Shown one piece after another: positions 23,801 to 37,008 of a stretch of 64,000 nucleotides of DNA (positions are counted from its first letter, which is position 1; each line of letters starts with the position of its first letter). The stretch is taken from the NCBI RefSeq assembly GCF_027579695.1, contig NC_083590.1, positions 14,623,656 through 14,687,655 on the forward strand, written 5' to 3'. The position numbers and the translations under genes are program-made. The DNA comes from Neoarius graeffei. Its lineage: Eukaryota > Chordata > Actinopteri > Siluriformes > Ariidae. A model generated the notes under the pieces. It did no database searches. It saw only the letters and a program-made list of their open reading frames with translations, and was not told the origin of the DNA.

Positions 23801-26800
23801 AATCACTGCTCGTGCACTACACTCGCACGCTCTGTGAGCTGCGCAGGGCCGGAGTGCGCACCCTCCAGAGGGCACTCGCTGTTCAGGGCAGAGTGATTTG
23901 GAGCGCAGCCGCTGAGGAGGAAGCGATGAGCCGCACTGACACATTTCAACTTACGTGCCGAATTAGTCATGTGATTAGTGTATCCGTGTATTGGCGTTGC
24001 TGTGTGCACATGAATCATGTATTGGCGTTGCTGTGTGCACGCTAATCGTTTTTAAAAACGTTAATCTGATGATCCGCTGATACGGTCTAATGTAAACCCC
24101 ACCTAAGCAACTGAAGGCTTCTCTCACATTGGCTAATGTTAATGTTCATGAGTCCACCATCAGGAGAACACTGGACAACAATGGGGTGCATGGCAGGGTT
24201 GCAAGGAGAAAGCCACTGCTCTCCAAAAAGAACATTGCTGCTCGTCTGCAGTTTGCTGAAGATCATGTGGACAAGCCAGAAGGCTATTGGAAAAATGTTT
24301 TTTGGATGGATGAAACCAAAATAGAACTTTTTGGTTTAAATGAGAAGTGTTATGTTTGGAGAAAGGAAAACACTGCATTCCAGAATAAGAACCTTATCCC
24401 ATCTGTGAAACATGGTGGTGGTAGTATCATGGTTTGGGCCTGTTTTTCTGCATCTGGGCCAGGACAGCTTGCCCTCATTGATGGAGCAACGAATTCTGAA
24501 TTATACCAGTGAATTCTAAAGGAAAATGTCAGGACATCTGTCCAGGAACTGAATCTCAAGAGAAGGTGGGTCATGCAACAAGAAGACAACGACCCTAAGC
24601 ACACAAGTCATTCTACCAAAGAATGGTTAAAGAAGAATAAAGTTAATGTTTTGGAATGGCCAAGTCAAAGTCCTGACCTTAATCCAATCGAAATGTAGTG
24701 AAAGGACCTGAAGTTCATGTAAGGAAACCCGCCAACATCCCAGAGTTGAAGCTGTTCTGTACAGAGGAATGGGCTAAAATTCCTCCAAGCCAGTGTGCAG
24801 GACTGATCAACAGTTACCGGAAACATTTAGTTGCAGTTATTGCTGCACAAGGGGGTCACACCAGATACTGAAAGCAAAGGTTCACATACTTTTGCCACTC
24901 ACAGATATGTAATATTGGATCATTTTCATTCAATAAATAAATGACTAAGTATACTATTTTTGTCTCATTTGTTTAACTGGGTTCTCTTTATCTACTTTTA
25001 GGACTTGTGTGAAAATCTGATGATGTTTTAGGTCATATTTATGCAGAAATATAGAAAATTCTAAAGGGTTCACAAACTTTCAAGCACCACTGTAACAACA
25101 GGAATCTCAGGATATAACAAAGGGAGTTTCAGAACAATATAATGGGAGCATAAGGCTTGAACAGGGTCCCTACAGGTAGTTTCAAGATATAACAACAAGA
25201 GATTCAGGATGCAACAAAGTTTCAGCATGTGACAATGGGAGCTCGAGGCTGTAATCGGGATTTCGACAGGGAGTTTCAGGAAGTAAAAATAGGAATTTTA
25301 GGATGTATTAACTATAATTTCAGAATGTAGCAATAAGAATTTGTAACATGAGTTTACCATTAGGAGTTTCAGGATATGACAACATGAATTTTAGGATATA
25401 ACAATAACAACAATCCAGCAGGTAGCAGTAATATTTCAGGATATAACAACAGGAAGTAAGGACGTGACAATGTGAGTGTAAAGGTGTAAGACAGGTTTAA
25501 GGAGTTTACCACAGGGAGTTTCAGAATGGAACAACCTCAGTTTAGGCCATACCAATACAATTTTAACATGTACCAATACAAGGGCAGCATGGTTGTGTAG
25601 TGGTTCGCACTGTCACCTCACAGCAAGAAAATTCTGTGTTTGAACCTCATGGCTGATGGGGGCCTTTTTGTGTGGAGTTTGAATGTTCTCCCCATGTCTG
25701 TGTGGGTTTCCTCTGGGTGCTCCAGTTTTCCCCCCCCACAGTTCAAAGACATGTGGTTGGGTTACTCTAACTGGCAAATCTAAATTGCCCAGGTGTGTGA
25801 ATGGTTAAGAGGAGAAAACCTCTATCATAATCCAGTAGAAGGCAATGGGAAACTACTATGGTAATACTTTCTGAGGACCTTTGCTAAACAATACAAGTTT
25901 CTGGGTGTAAAAATGGGAATTTCAGGATGTAAAATTGGAATTAAGTGCATTAATTTGGAATTGGATCATCCCTCCATTCTTTTGGGAAGGCTTTCCACTA
26001 GATTTGGGAAAGTGGCTTTGGGAATTTGTGGAATTTGATTAGGTAAAATACCCAGCCACTGGAGTTGCACAAGCCAGTGCATACTTCGCGCCGGCCCCAA
26101 GTCTGGACAGATTGGGGAGAGTTGCATCAGGAAGGGCATCCAGTGTAAAATTAATGCCAAATCAACTATGTGGAACAGATCTGCTGTGGCAATCCTAACG
26201 GGAGCAGCCGAAAGAAGAAGACTGAGGGAAGGCTCTTCTCGTGTAAGAGCAATGCTTCCAACTTTATGGCAATGGTTTCAGGAAGAACCAGATTTGGGTG
26301 TGATGGCCAGGTGTTCACCTACTTTTGGCCATATAGTGTAGCTTCAGGCATGAATTTCAGGAATTTTGAGACCTAAAAACAGGAACCTATTACGGCATAA
26401 CAGTGAGAGTTTCAAAATGTTGAGACAGGAGTTTCAGGCTTTGGCCACAAAAAATTAAGGACATAATCCCAAGAACTTCAGAATGTTCTCTTTCCCCAGC
26501 CCTGTGTGCCTGTCTTACCTTATGGTCTCGGATTCGGGCTAGAAGATCTCCAGTGTGATCAGCTCGAGACAGTGGAGCTCTTAATCTGCCAAGCATCTCC
26601 TTCTCCAACTGAAGAAGATCAGTGATGAGCCGGTCCAGACGGTTAGACAGGGCATATGGGCGAGAGTCCTCAGGAACACTTGAAACACTCACTGCAGTGT
26701 AGGAACAGAAGTTAGCCCTGGTTTGGGTTTTGGTTAATTTGTTCTTATCAGTTAACAGGTGAAATGTTGAAAAGAAGGATGTACCTCTTTGAACAACCTT

Positions 26801-27615
26801 AATGACCTCCATACTCGGGGTCCTTACAGAGGCCAGCAGAGACGCTCTCCTTCTCTTCAGCCCAGCAAAATCCTGTTCCAGGCTGCACACAAACACATGC
26901 AAGCAAAACAAAGCCATGACCTAAAGGTTAGAGAAGCAGCTTTGGGACCAAAAGGTCACTGGTTTGATTCCCTGGACCAGCAGGAATGGCTGAAGTGCCC
27001 TTGAGCAAGGCTCCTAACCCACAACTGCTCCCCAGGCTGCTCTGGGTGTGTTGTATGTTGCTCTGGATAAGATCATCTTCTAAATGCCATTAATGCAATG
27101 TAATATAATGCACCATTGTGAGTTGGATTTACAAATGAAGTTTCATCAACCTGATTTCTTGATTGACACATGGTGATGTACAACCATGTAAGAATAAAAA
27201 AAATGTATAGCAATATAGTAATTCTTCTTATGATTATTATTCCATCCATCCATCCATTATCTGTAACCACTTATCCTGTGCAGGGTTGCGGGCAAGCTGG
27301 AGCCTATCCCAGCTGACTATGGGTGAGAGACGGGGTACACCCTGGACAAGTCACCAGGTCATTGCAGGGCTGACACATAGAGACAAACAACAATTCACAC
27401 TCACATTCACACCTATGGACAATTCAGAGACACCAATTAGCCTAACTTGCATGTCTTTGGACTGTGGGGGAAACCGGAACACCCAGAGGAAACCCATGCA
27501 GACATGAGGAGAACATTCAAACTCCACACAGAAAGGCCACCATCAGCCACTGGGCTCAAACCCAGAACCTTCTTGCTGTGAGGTGACAGTGTTGACCACT
27601 ACACCACCATGCCTC

Positions 27616-27649
<34 letters not shown>

Positions 27650-30600
27650 GCATTAGCCTTGTACAACAAAGAAGAATCCAAATTATCGCACAGGCAAAAT
27701 CCAGAAAACCAAGTAAATCTATATTTTAATAAACACAGGCCAATATCCAACACCACCATCCTCCATTTTCAGGGACTAAAACTCTCTTTTCAGATATAGT
27801 GCAATAGTGGAAAAAAAACAGAAGAAATAAAGATGACTATAACATAAAAAGCCCTAAAACGGATAAAGATAACAACCACAGCAAATGAAAAGAACAACAA
27901 CAAATTACTAAGCAGCCCTACAGTCCACCATAGCAAGCAAACATGTATATATATTATAACGTATTATAATTATTGTCACATTTTTGTAAGTGCAGTTCTC
28001 ACCTCTCAACTCGTTCAATAGCCTCTGTATCAGGAGGTGGAATGACAAAGCATGCTCCAGGGATAACTTTTTTCTCTCCAAAGTTGTTCTTCACCTCCCA
28101 TGGTTCATCCCTCGGGCTGGATACCAGAGTGTATTTATCTCCTTGCTTTACCGAAGCCTGTGCACATTAATGACAAATACTGAGATTGCAATTCAGCAGG
28201 CCAGCTGATCAGAAATGTCTATTCTCTGTCAGCTTCTAAATTCGGAACAAAGCTGGAAATACACTTTATAGCTGTTTTGTTGCAGCAAAATGTGGATATT
28301 TTTAAGCACTTTTTAACAATAGACATTTTCTGAAGCAGTTATACAGAAATCTGGATAATTTTGATTCCTGATAGGGTGTAGTCAGTTTTCCAGTTTATCC
28401 CAAAGGTGTTCAGGGGGGATGAGTTCAGTCAGGGTTCTGTGCAGGACACTTGAGTTCTTCCACTCCAACATTAACACTTAACATCTCTGCTTGCCTGTGT
28501 GACATCCAGAGCTGGATGGACAACCATCATCTGAAGCTCAACCCAGGCAAGACAGAGGTAATCTACATTCTTGCTCCACCCTCTCCACCCCTGGACATTG
28601 TCATCTCCCTGGAGGATATCTCCAGGTCTCCTTCACTCAGTGCAAAGAACCTAGGAGTCGTGTTTGATGACAAACTCTCCTCCTCAGCAAACATTGCTGC
28701 AGTGACCCAGACATGTAGATTCCTCCTCTACAACATCTGAAGAATCCACCCTTTTCTTACCACCTACTCTACTCAGCTCCTGGTCCAAGCGCTGATCCTG
28801 TCCCACTTGGACTAGAGCAACTCTCTTCTTGCTGGCCTTCCAGCTTCTGCCATCAGACCCCTGCAGCTCATTCAGAACGCCGCAGCTCACCTGGTCTAAA
28901 ACCTTCCTCTTTCTCCCCATGTCACCCCTCTGCTTGCCAACCTGCACTGGCTACCTATCGCAGCTCGTATCAAATTTAAGACATTAGTGCTAGCTTACCA
29001 GGCTCTCAAGGGGTTAGGGCCAGCATACCTCCAGAGTCTGATCCGTCCCTATATGCCAGCCAGATCCCTACACTCCACTACTACTGGTCACCTGGCCCCT
29101 CCTTCTCTCCACTCCTGCCCAGCCTGCTCAAGACTGCTGTTTGTCCTGGCTTCCCATTGGTGGAATGACCTTCCCATTGAAGTCAGAACTGCTGACTTTC
29201 TGACCATCTTCAAGTGCAGACTGAAGACTCACCTCTTCAGGCTGCACCTCTCCCCTTCTTCCCTACCTGCTCTGTAACTGTGTATCAGTCTAGACCAACC
29301 CAGGCTGTGTACTGTCTAGCCTGGGGTTAGCAGTTTGAGCTCTCTATTTAGCTATAGTTCATATGGTTGGTTCACTTCCTTGGCTGTTTGAGTACTGGTA
29401 TTTCAACAGCATATTACACTAGGTATTGATGTCACTTGTTCAGTTGGTACTAGAACTTTCTTGTCTAGAAGTTCAGCACTTCGTGTACCTGACTTGTGCA
29501 CTTGTTGTACATCACTCTGGATAAGGGCGTCTGCTAAATGGCATGTAATGTAATGTCTTCATGGAGCTCTGTGCTTTGTGCACAGGAGCATTGTCATTCA
29601 TGCTGGAACAGCTTTGGGCTTCTTAGTTCCAGTGAAGGGAAATTATAACGTTAATGTTAATTGTTATTGTCAACAGTTTGGGGAAGAACCACATACGAGT
29701 GTAATAGTCAGGTGTCCAGATACTTTTGGCCATATAGTGTACAGTATAGTGAGAGTGGCTTGGAAATTACAGTATACAGGTGTAGAGGAGTAAGGACAAA
29801 CAATACTGTGTTTTAAAGGATGTTCAGTATGAACAGAATCCTGAGATGAGCACAAGAGTGTTTATGATGACAGTAGCAGCACTTAATCACATTGTACCTT
29901 AGTAGTTTTCCAGTCACACAGGGCCACCACAGGAAAGTTGCCATAATGAGCCCTGCGCTGGGGCAAAGGGGGAATTTTGGTGCAAAGCTCTTTCAACTCA
30001 GCCAGTCTGCGTTCATTCCTCTGAACCGCTCTATCCTCTCCCTACACACACACAAACGAGATATTCTCACAAAATTAAAGCTAGTATATATTTTTTAATT
30101 ATAAATTGTATCTGACATGTAAGATTGGACTTGTATGTGCTACATTCTGCATAATTCACACTTTCACCATATAACACATTTCTAAATCGAGAAATTAAAG
30201 AATGTTTCAGTGCTGATATGTTTTCCTCTCAGTCCTCATGTACCTCGAGCTGCATTAGGATCTGCGAGTTGCTCATGTTGGACAGCAGTGATGGCTCCAT
30301 GGTAACGTTGATTCTCTTCAGAGACTCGGAGACCGTTTCGGCATCCAGCTGGAACTGCGGGGTTAATAATAAGCAGGTTTAGTGCAAAAAACAGCATATT
30401 AATACTGTAGAAAAGGAGGAATCTCAGAGAAACTAGTGGATGACTGACTATCCTTAATTCTACCTTTTTGTAAATCTCCACATTGTTCAAGTGGGTGTCC
30501 TGGCAGGTGCAGAGGTTGCGGAATTGCTGCCACTCCTTCTGTACTTCAGCATTATGTTTCTGCAACACACAAACACTCACTCACAAAAGAACGAAGAATG

Positions 30601-33600
30601 AATGAATAGGAAATGCTTCTGACTCATGACTCACTTACTGAGTCATTTATTTTTTTGACGATAAGTAAAAGAATAAAGTAGGGAAATAATTTCATGAATG
30701 TAGAGCCTACTTAAATTGAATTGGAGGAAGATTCAATCTAGTTTGCCTTCTGAATTCACATAATTAGCTGAATGAAGTAGACTTGTGTGCAATTAAATTG
30801 CCAGGAGATTTCAGTCATCTGTTTATGGAAGACTCCAGAGTTTATTAGAGAACATACCAAAACAAACAGCAGCTTAAAGACTGTGGCGTTATCAAAACAT
30901 GTCAGACAAAGTTCTGGAAAAGAGCCAATCAGGGTTTGATTATTCCATCCATCCATCCATTATCCATAACCGCTTATCCTGTACAGGGTCGCAGGCAAGT
31001 TGGAGCCTATCTCAGCTGACTATGGGTGAGAGGTGGGGTACACCCTGAACAAGTCACCAGATCATCACAGGGCTGAGACAGAGACCAACAACCATTCACA
31101 CCTACGGTCAATTTAGAGCCACCAATTAGCCTAACCTGCATGTCTTTGGACTGTGGGGGAAACCAGAGAACAGCAGAGGAAACCCACGCAGACACCTGGA
31201 GAAAGGCCACCATCAGCCACTGGGCTCAAACCCAGAACTTTCTTTCTGTGAGGCAACAGTGCTAACCCCATGCCGCCCAGTTTGATTATTAAAAAATACC
31301 AAACTTTGAACATCTGGGGTGGCTTGTTGGTGCAGTGGTTATCACTGTCGCCTCACAGCAAGAAGATTCTGGGCTGAAGTCCAGTGGCCAACAAGGGCCT
31401 TTCTGTGTGGAGTTTGCATGTTCTACAGGTGTCTGTGTGGGTTTCCTCCAGGTGCTCCGGTTTCCCCCACAGTCATGCAGTTAGGTTAATTGGCTACTCT
31501 AAATTGCCTGTAGGTGTGAGTGAATGGTTGGTCCAAAGCCCGGAAATGGGAGAGTTGCGACAGGAAGGGCATCTGGTGTAAAACTATGCTCCAATTAATA
31601 TGACATGTCAAGGACATGGCAGCAACCCCACACACATAAGTGGGACAAGCTAAAAGAAGAACAACCTTTGAACATCCCTTAAAATGACAATTGATTATGT
31701 CCATGATTTTAAAATGGAAAGACTATGGTACAACCATGACTAAAGGGGGTCAAGAAGTCAAGGGTAACTTTGAAGGACCTGGAGAGCATTATGTACTTTC
31801 CCCTCATGCCTTTCAGCACTATGGGGCTTCTACATGTTCTAGTATTTGTTTATCTTGCCACTTGTGTTTGTTTTCATTCATGTATTGTCTCCTCCCTTGA
31901 CTTGTCATTGGTTTTCCAATCCAAGCCTTGTGTTTCTACTTTGCCTCTCTGGGTTTTGATTCTGCTTTGCTTCCTGGTTTTTGTTTCTGGATTTTGCCCC
32001 TGAATTACTATATTCTGATCGCTTAACCTTGTGCCTGATTTTTGACCACAACTCTGTCCAATGTTTTGGATTTGTCTGTCAAGTTTTATCATAACTTGTA
32101 AACTATATTTGCACCTGCCTCTAGACCATTACACAACAGAGAGATCTACAGCTCAGATGGGAGAAGCTGTTCACAGGATAACCACAGCCCAGACACTCCA
32201 CAAAGCCATGAGAGTTTGCCAAAAGACATATTAGAGACTCAGTAAGTATATGGAAAAAAAAAAAGATTAGCAGGTCTGATAAGGTCAAAATTGAAATGCA
32301 AGAAAGTGCAACCTAGCATTGAGAACACCATCCTTCACCATCCTGTGAAGCATGGTGGTGGAAGTATCATGTTGGGGGAAAAGCTTTTCAAGCATTGTGT
32401 TTTTCTGTACAAACTATTCCTTAAGTATATCCAGCTTGTCCTCAACCCTGGGCACCTACTGAAGAGGAAAAGCAACCCGAATGTGAGGCATGGTGGTGGT
32501 AGCATCATGTTGCAGGCATGCTTTGGATGCAGATCACACCTCAAAGAAAATCTTTATCTGTATACCATTCCTAAACGCACCTTAATAGCCTGGGATCCAG
32601 GATGGTTTGCATCCACCAGACTTTCTGCTTCATGACGGATCTTGTTTACTTCATTCTCATGGGTCAGAATTCCGTTGCTCTTCAACCTCTGTCACAGAAA
32701 CCAACTTTATTAGCTAATCTCATTTACAGTACTGAAAGTAATGTGAACAACCTCCAGTTTAGCCTTGTACAATCTGCACAATTGTACAACTTGACACAGC
32801 CTGAGGTGAGTATTACACAATGGTAAACTGGTGGCTTTGAGCTTAGTTTATTAAAGAAGCCAAATGTGTTTTTCTGTCCAAACTGTTCCTTTAGTACAAG
32901 CTCCTCATCTTCCTTGTCATCACCTCGGCGTTAGCACGCAATCCAACTAGGTCCCTGATCAGGTCACTCCAGTCGGCTTTGCGGATGTGGTCCTGCTGCT
33001 CAGTCAGGTAGCTGACTTCTTTATTACAGCGCAGGATGTAGTCAAACAGAGAGGACAGATATCGCTTACGATCGAGTGAAGCCTCCTGCAGAGCCGAGAG
33101 AGAGAGAGAGAGAGAGAGCAGATAAAAAGATAATATGTTGGTACATCTCCAATGTTTCAAATATAATTAAAGTCATTTGTTAAAATAACTCACCATGAGG
33201 TGTGTGTACTGATTCAGTTCCTGTTGGAACAGAAAAGACATAGTTAATTAAAATGCTAGATGCTAGCAATAATAGCATTTCATGCTAGCATGCTAACACC
33301 AAACCCCTCTCTTAGGCTCTATTTATTTTTTTATTTCAAGCTTGATGGCAATTCTGAGTGTGAAGTAAGGAATGTAGCTCATATGATGTCAGGTTTTAAT
33401 CTACCATAGTGAAGGAGGTCGAATTGACAAAGTATGATCTAGGAGCCTTGACCTTGGCCACCTAAGAGATTCTGCCTCATGGATCCGGGAGCAAACAGCC
33501 ACTGACATGGACACAGCTGTTCAGAGACGTTTCTCAGGTTATTGTAGGACAAACACAAGTATATATTCACATTCAAGGGTGTGTTGTAGCAATGTGATTG

Positions 33601-36600
33601 GATGATGATGATGATGATGATGATGTGAGTGACAAAGCCAAGTTATCTAAGTTTCACGTAAATATGTGACGAAGCATCACATAACTGGTTCAGACGACAC
33701 TACTGCATGAAAGAAGAGAGACATTATGTACCATTACATCACGCATCAGGATCATAGTCTTATGAAAACAAGAAAGACATTACTGGTCAAAGTCACCTTC
33801 ATTAAGCTGAGAGCAGAATGTGCGAGGGAAGATAAATCTAAAGGACTGAACTTAAAGCTAGACTGGCTTTCAGATTTTTCAACTGTAGGTCATAAAAATA
33901 ATTTTCCCCGACACCCAATTATTTTTGTTTAGTGGACTGAAAGCTACTGAATTCAAATCATAGACTTCCAATTTTATAAGTTTTTTAAAAAATAGAACAA
34001 TTAATGAATTTAGGGCCATGTGGCCCTAAATTCTCCAATATTTTTTTCCTGCTTCACCATGACCCAGTTCAAGATACTACATCATGCATCACGTGGTGGG
34101 CTTTCCCCGTTCATACAAGGCATTGTGGGATACAAATCTGAAACAGGAGAGAAAAATGGAGGATGTGAGTGTGCGAATGAAATGCGAAAGACCGACTACA
34201 GTAACGGAAAGCGAGAAGAAAAGACGTTATGTTATATACGAAGGAAAGGAAACACAGGACCAAACTAATAAATATCGGCAGTCAGCGAGCACCTCGGTGT
34301 GATCAGCTGTTCGTTTAGTGACAGAATGATGGAACTGTCAGTGTACACTCAAAGGTAAACCTGTAGATGCACGCGCACACACACACGGACTTCCTCTGTC
34401 TGCTTGGCTGCGCGATTTCATGCACATTATTTGCTTTAATCCCCTCAAATTAAATCACTTCCCAGCCACAGAATGGCCTGATATTTTGTGAGATATTACA
34501 GAAATAAACATATATCACAATGACCACATTTCAGAGGGAATTAAATTTCACCGATTTTATGAAATCGAAAGACCGTCTAGCTTGAAACAAAAATAGTAAC
34601 AATCAGACCAGCCTGCTCCAGTTCAAGCAAGCCAAACGTATTTCTATCACATCATATCACATGAGTAAATTTGATTGATGAGCTACACCAGCTTTCAGGG
34701 CGTCTCAGGCTTTAAGAATCACTTCCTCTCTTAGGCTTAGAGCCATTCTTTTTTTTTTTTTAATTGCTTACTACATGACACACAACACTCACTCTGACTT
34801 TACTGACAACCTTCAGAGAGGAAGGTAACACATTGTTTGGAAAATTGCTATCATACCATTCAATTCAACAGGATGTCGCAAGACTCTACTTTCCCTGAGG
34901 CGCACCAGTGAGGAAGCTACAAATTAAAATCTCTGGCAAACTCTACATATGTTTGACCTCCTCAGGATTGTCACAGGGTGTTTTTTTCTAAGTTAGAGAT
35001 AGCTAGCAAACGTAAACAAGGAGTTGCTAGCATAATGTTTTGGTTTGCTTATTCAGGCCTAACATACGTCTCATTGATTCTTTTTGTATCTATAGATATT
35101 TTGATGGACAAATTAAACTCATGCTGAGCTTGCTTATTTTTAAGACCTATAAAAGTTTCTGGTTTAGTTTTTTTTTTTGAGTCTTTCACTAAGCTATTAG
35201 TTATGCAGACATCCCAAGTCTCCCAGAAGTTCCGGGAGTCTCCCGCATATTAATAGTGGCTCCCTGATGCCTGCAAATTGGAGAATATCTCCCGGAATCT
35301 AGAGCAAGTGAGCAAGAGCGTGCACGCGAAACATTAATGTCTGCATCGCGCATATGACGGAGTGCGCGAGGGAGACTGCGCGTGTGCCTGTTAATGTAGC
35401 GCATGCTAGACAAAGAACATCCTGATTGGTTTACAGACATCCCAACCTGCAGAAACTCAACCCCCCCGATGGCGTCATGACACCTCCCGGAAATGAGTTT
35501 CTGCAGGATGGGATGTCTGGTTATGTTTAAAAAAAATCCTATTGATGTTACACAGTACAGCTAAAGTTAGCTAATCTTAGCAATAAGTTAGTGATACAGT
35601 TAGCTAGTTGTGCTTGGTTTATAGTTACTACTGGGATATTTAAACTAGCATTTTTCCTACCTTCTCATTTCCTAATGGCTTGAAATCTTTAGCGAAGCTG
35701 TTAGTTTTTTAGGTTTTTCTATATTGCCAGGGTTACAAAATGATCCTGCTCAATTTAGCGAACATTATCTGTAATATCTAAAAATAAATAGATTTAAATA
35801 AATACATTTTTTAAGTGGGCAGCACGGCAGTGTAGTGGTTAGCGCTGTCGCCTCACAGCAAGAAGGTCCGGGTTCGAGCCCCATGGCCAGCGAGGGCCTT
35901 TCTGTGTGGAGTTTGCATGTTCTCCCCGTGTCCGCATGGGTTTCCTCCGGGTGCTCCGGTTTCCCCCACAGTCCAAAGACATGCAGGTTACAGTAGGTTA
36001 ACTGGTGACTCTAAATTGACCGTAGGTGTGAATGTGAGTGTGAATGGTTGTCTGTGTCTATGTGTCAGCCCTGTGATGACCTGGTGACTTGTCCAGGGTG
36101 TACCCTGCCTTTCGCCCGTAGTCAGCTGGGATAGGCTCCAGCTTGCCTGCGACCCTGTAGAACAGGATAAGCGGCTACAGATAATGAGATGAGACGTTTT
36201 TTAAGTTTACTAACCTGTGATTTAGGTTAAAGGTAGTGACTGCAAGTCATCTAAAATGTTTAAAAAAAATTTTATTCTGCAAGAACAGTATCATGCAGAC
36301 AAATGGGATGTGATCATTTTGATGTCCTGAGGGTCGCTTTTCTCTGTTTTGGGACCATTTTCCTACCACTTGAGGTAAACAGTACGGCCCTACAGAAATA
36401 GGAGACAGCCGGACGCAAGGAGCTTGGACTAATTAGCATAACTATGGAACGGCATCACACCAAGATGGCAATGCCACCAAGAAAAGATTGTGACTCTGCA
36501 TCTACCTCGGAAAGTTCTGAGCCGCAGGGATGTAATTTTTGGTTGATGTTCACATGAAACAAAAGACAAATATATCTTTTCTCTGTTACTGCTTCTGTAT

Positions 36601-36969
36601 TCTCATTTCTTTCTCTGTAAGATCAAAACATTAGGGGTATAACTCCATACTCGCTACCGTGGAATCGAGCCCATGCAGTTTAAAGCATAATAGCTAAGCA
36701 CTAGCGAGAATGATTTAGTTATCTGTCCAGAAAAATGACACGTCATCTAACCTTACTCTATCTTGCAGTTGCACTCACTAGGCAGGCTTTCCTTTTCTTT
36801 TCCCCTGCCGGGAGAGCCGAGTCTGCCGTGTTTGACTTGTTTTGGTTAAAAGGAGCTCAAACACGCCCCATGGTGGTCATGTGATATTGTTGCTCACTTG
36901 ATTTGGCGATCTCCAGAATCGTAAAATGCGGGACACTTTTTATCTCGGCAAAACATTTACACACAGGAT

Positions 36970-37008
<39 letters not shown>

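Larger units (their letters stand above)
22749..25092 (+). mobile_element. Tc1-like transposon with nested element (intron 14)
   Basis: Ends CAGTGGTGCTTGAAAGCTTG and CAAACTTTCAAGCACCACTG are flanked by TA (22747-22748, 25093-25094). The length of 2.3 kb is explained by a 741-bp insertion at 23363-24103. The element splits a minisatellite. Confidence 0.93.
25095..26470. repeat. Degenerate minisatellite, unit about 22 bp (right block)
   Basis: Continuation of 22400-22746 with the same TTTCAGGATATAACAACAGG-like unit. Interrupted by a SINE (25583-25889) and other repeats (25966-26345). Confidence 0.7.
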
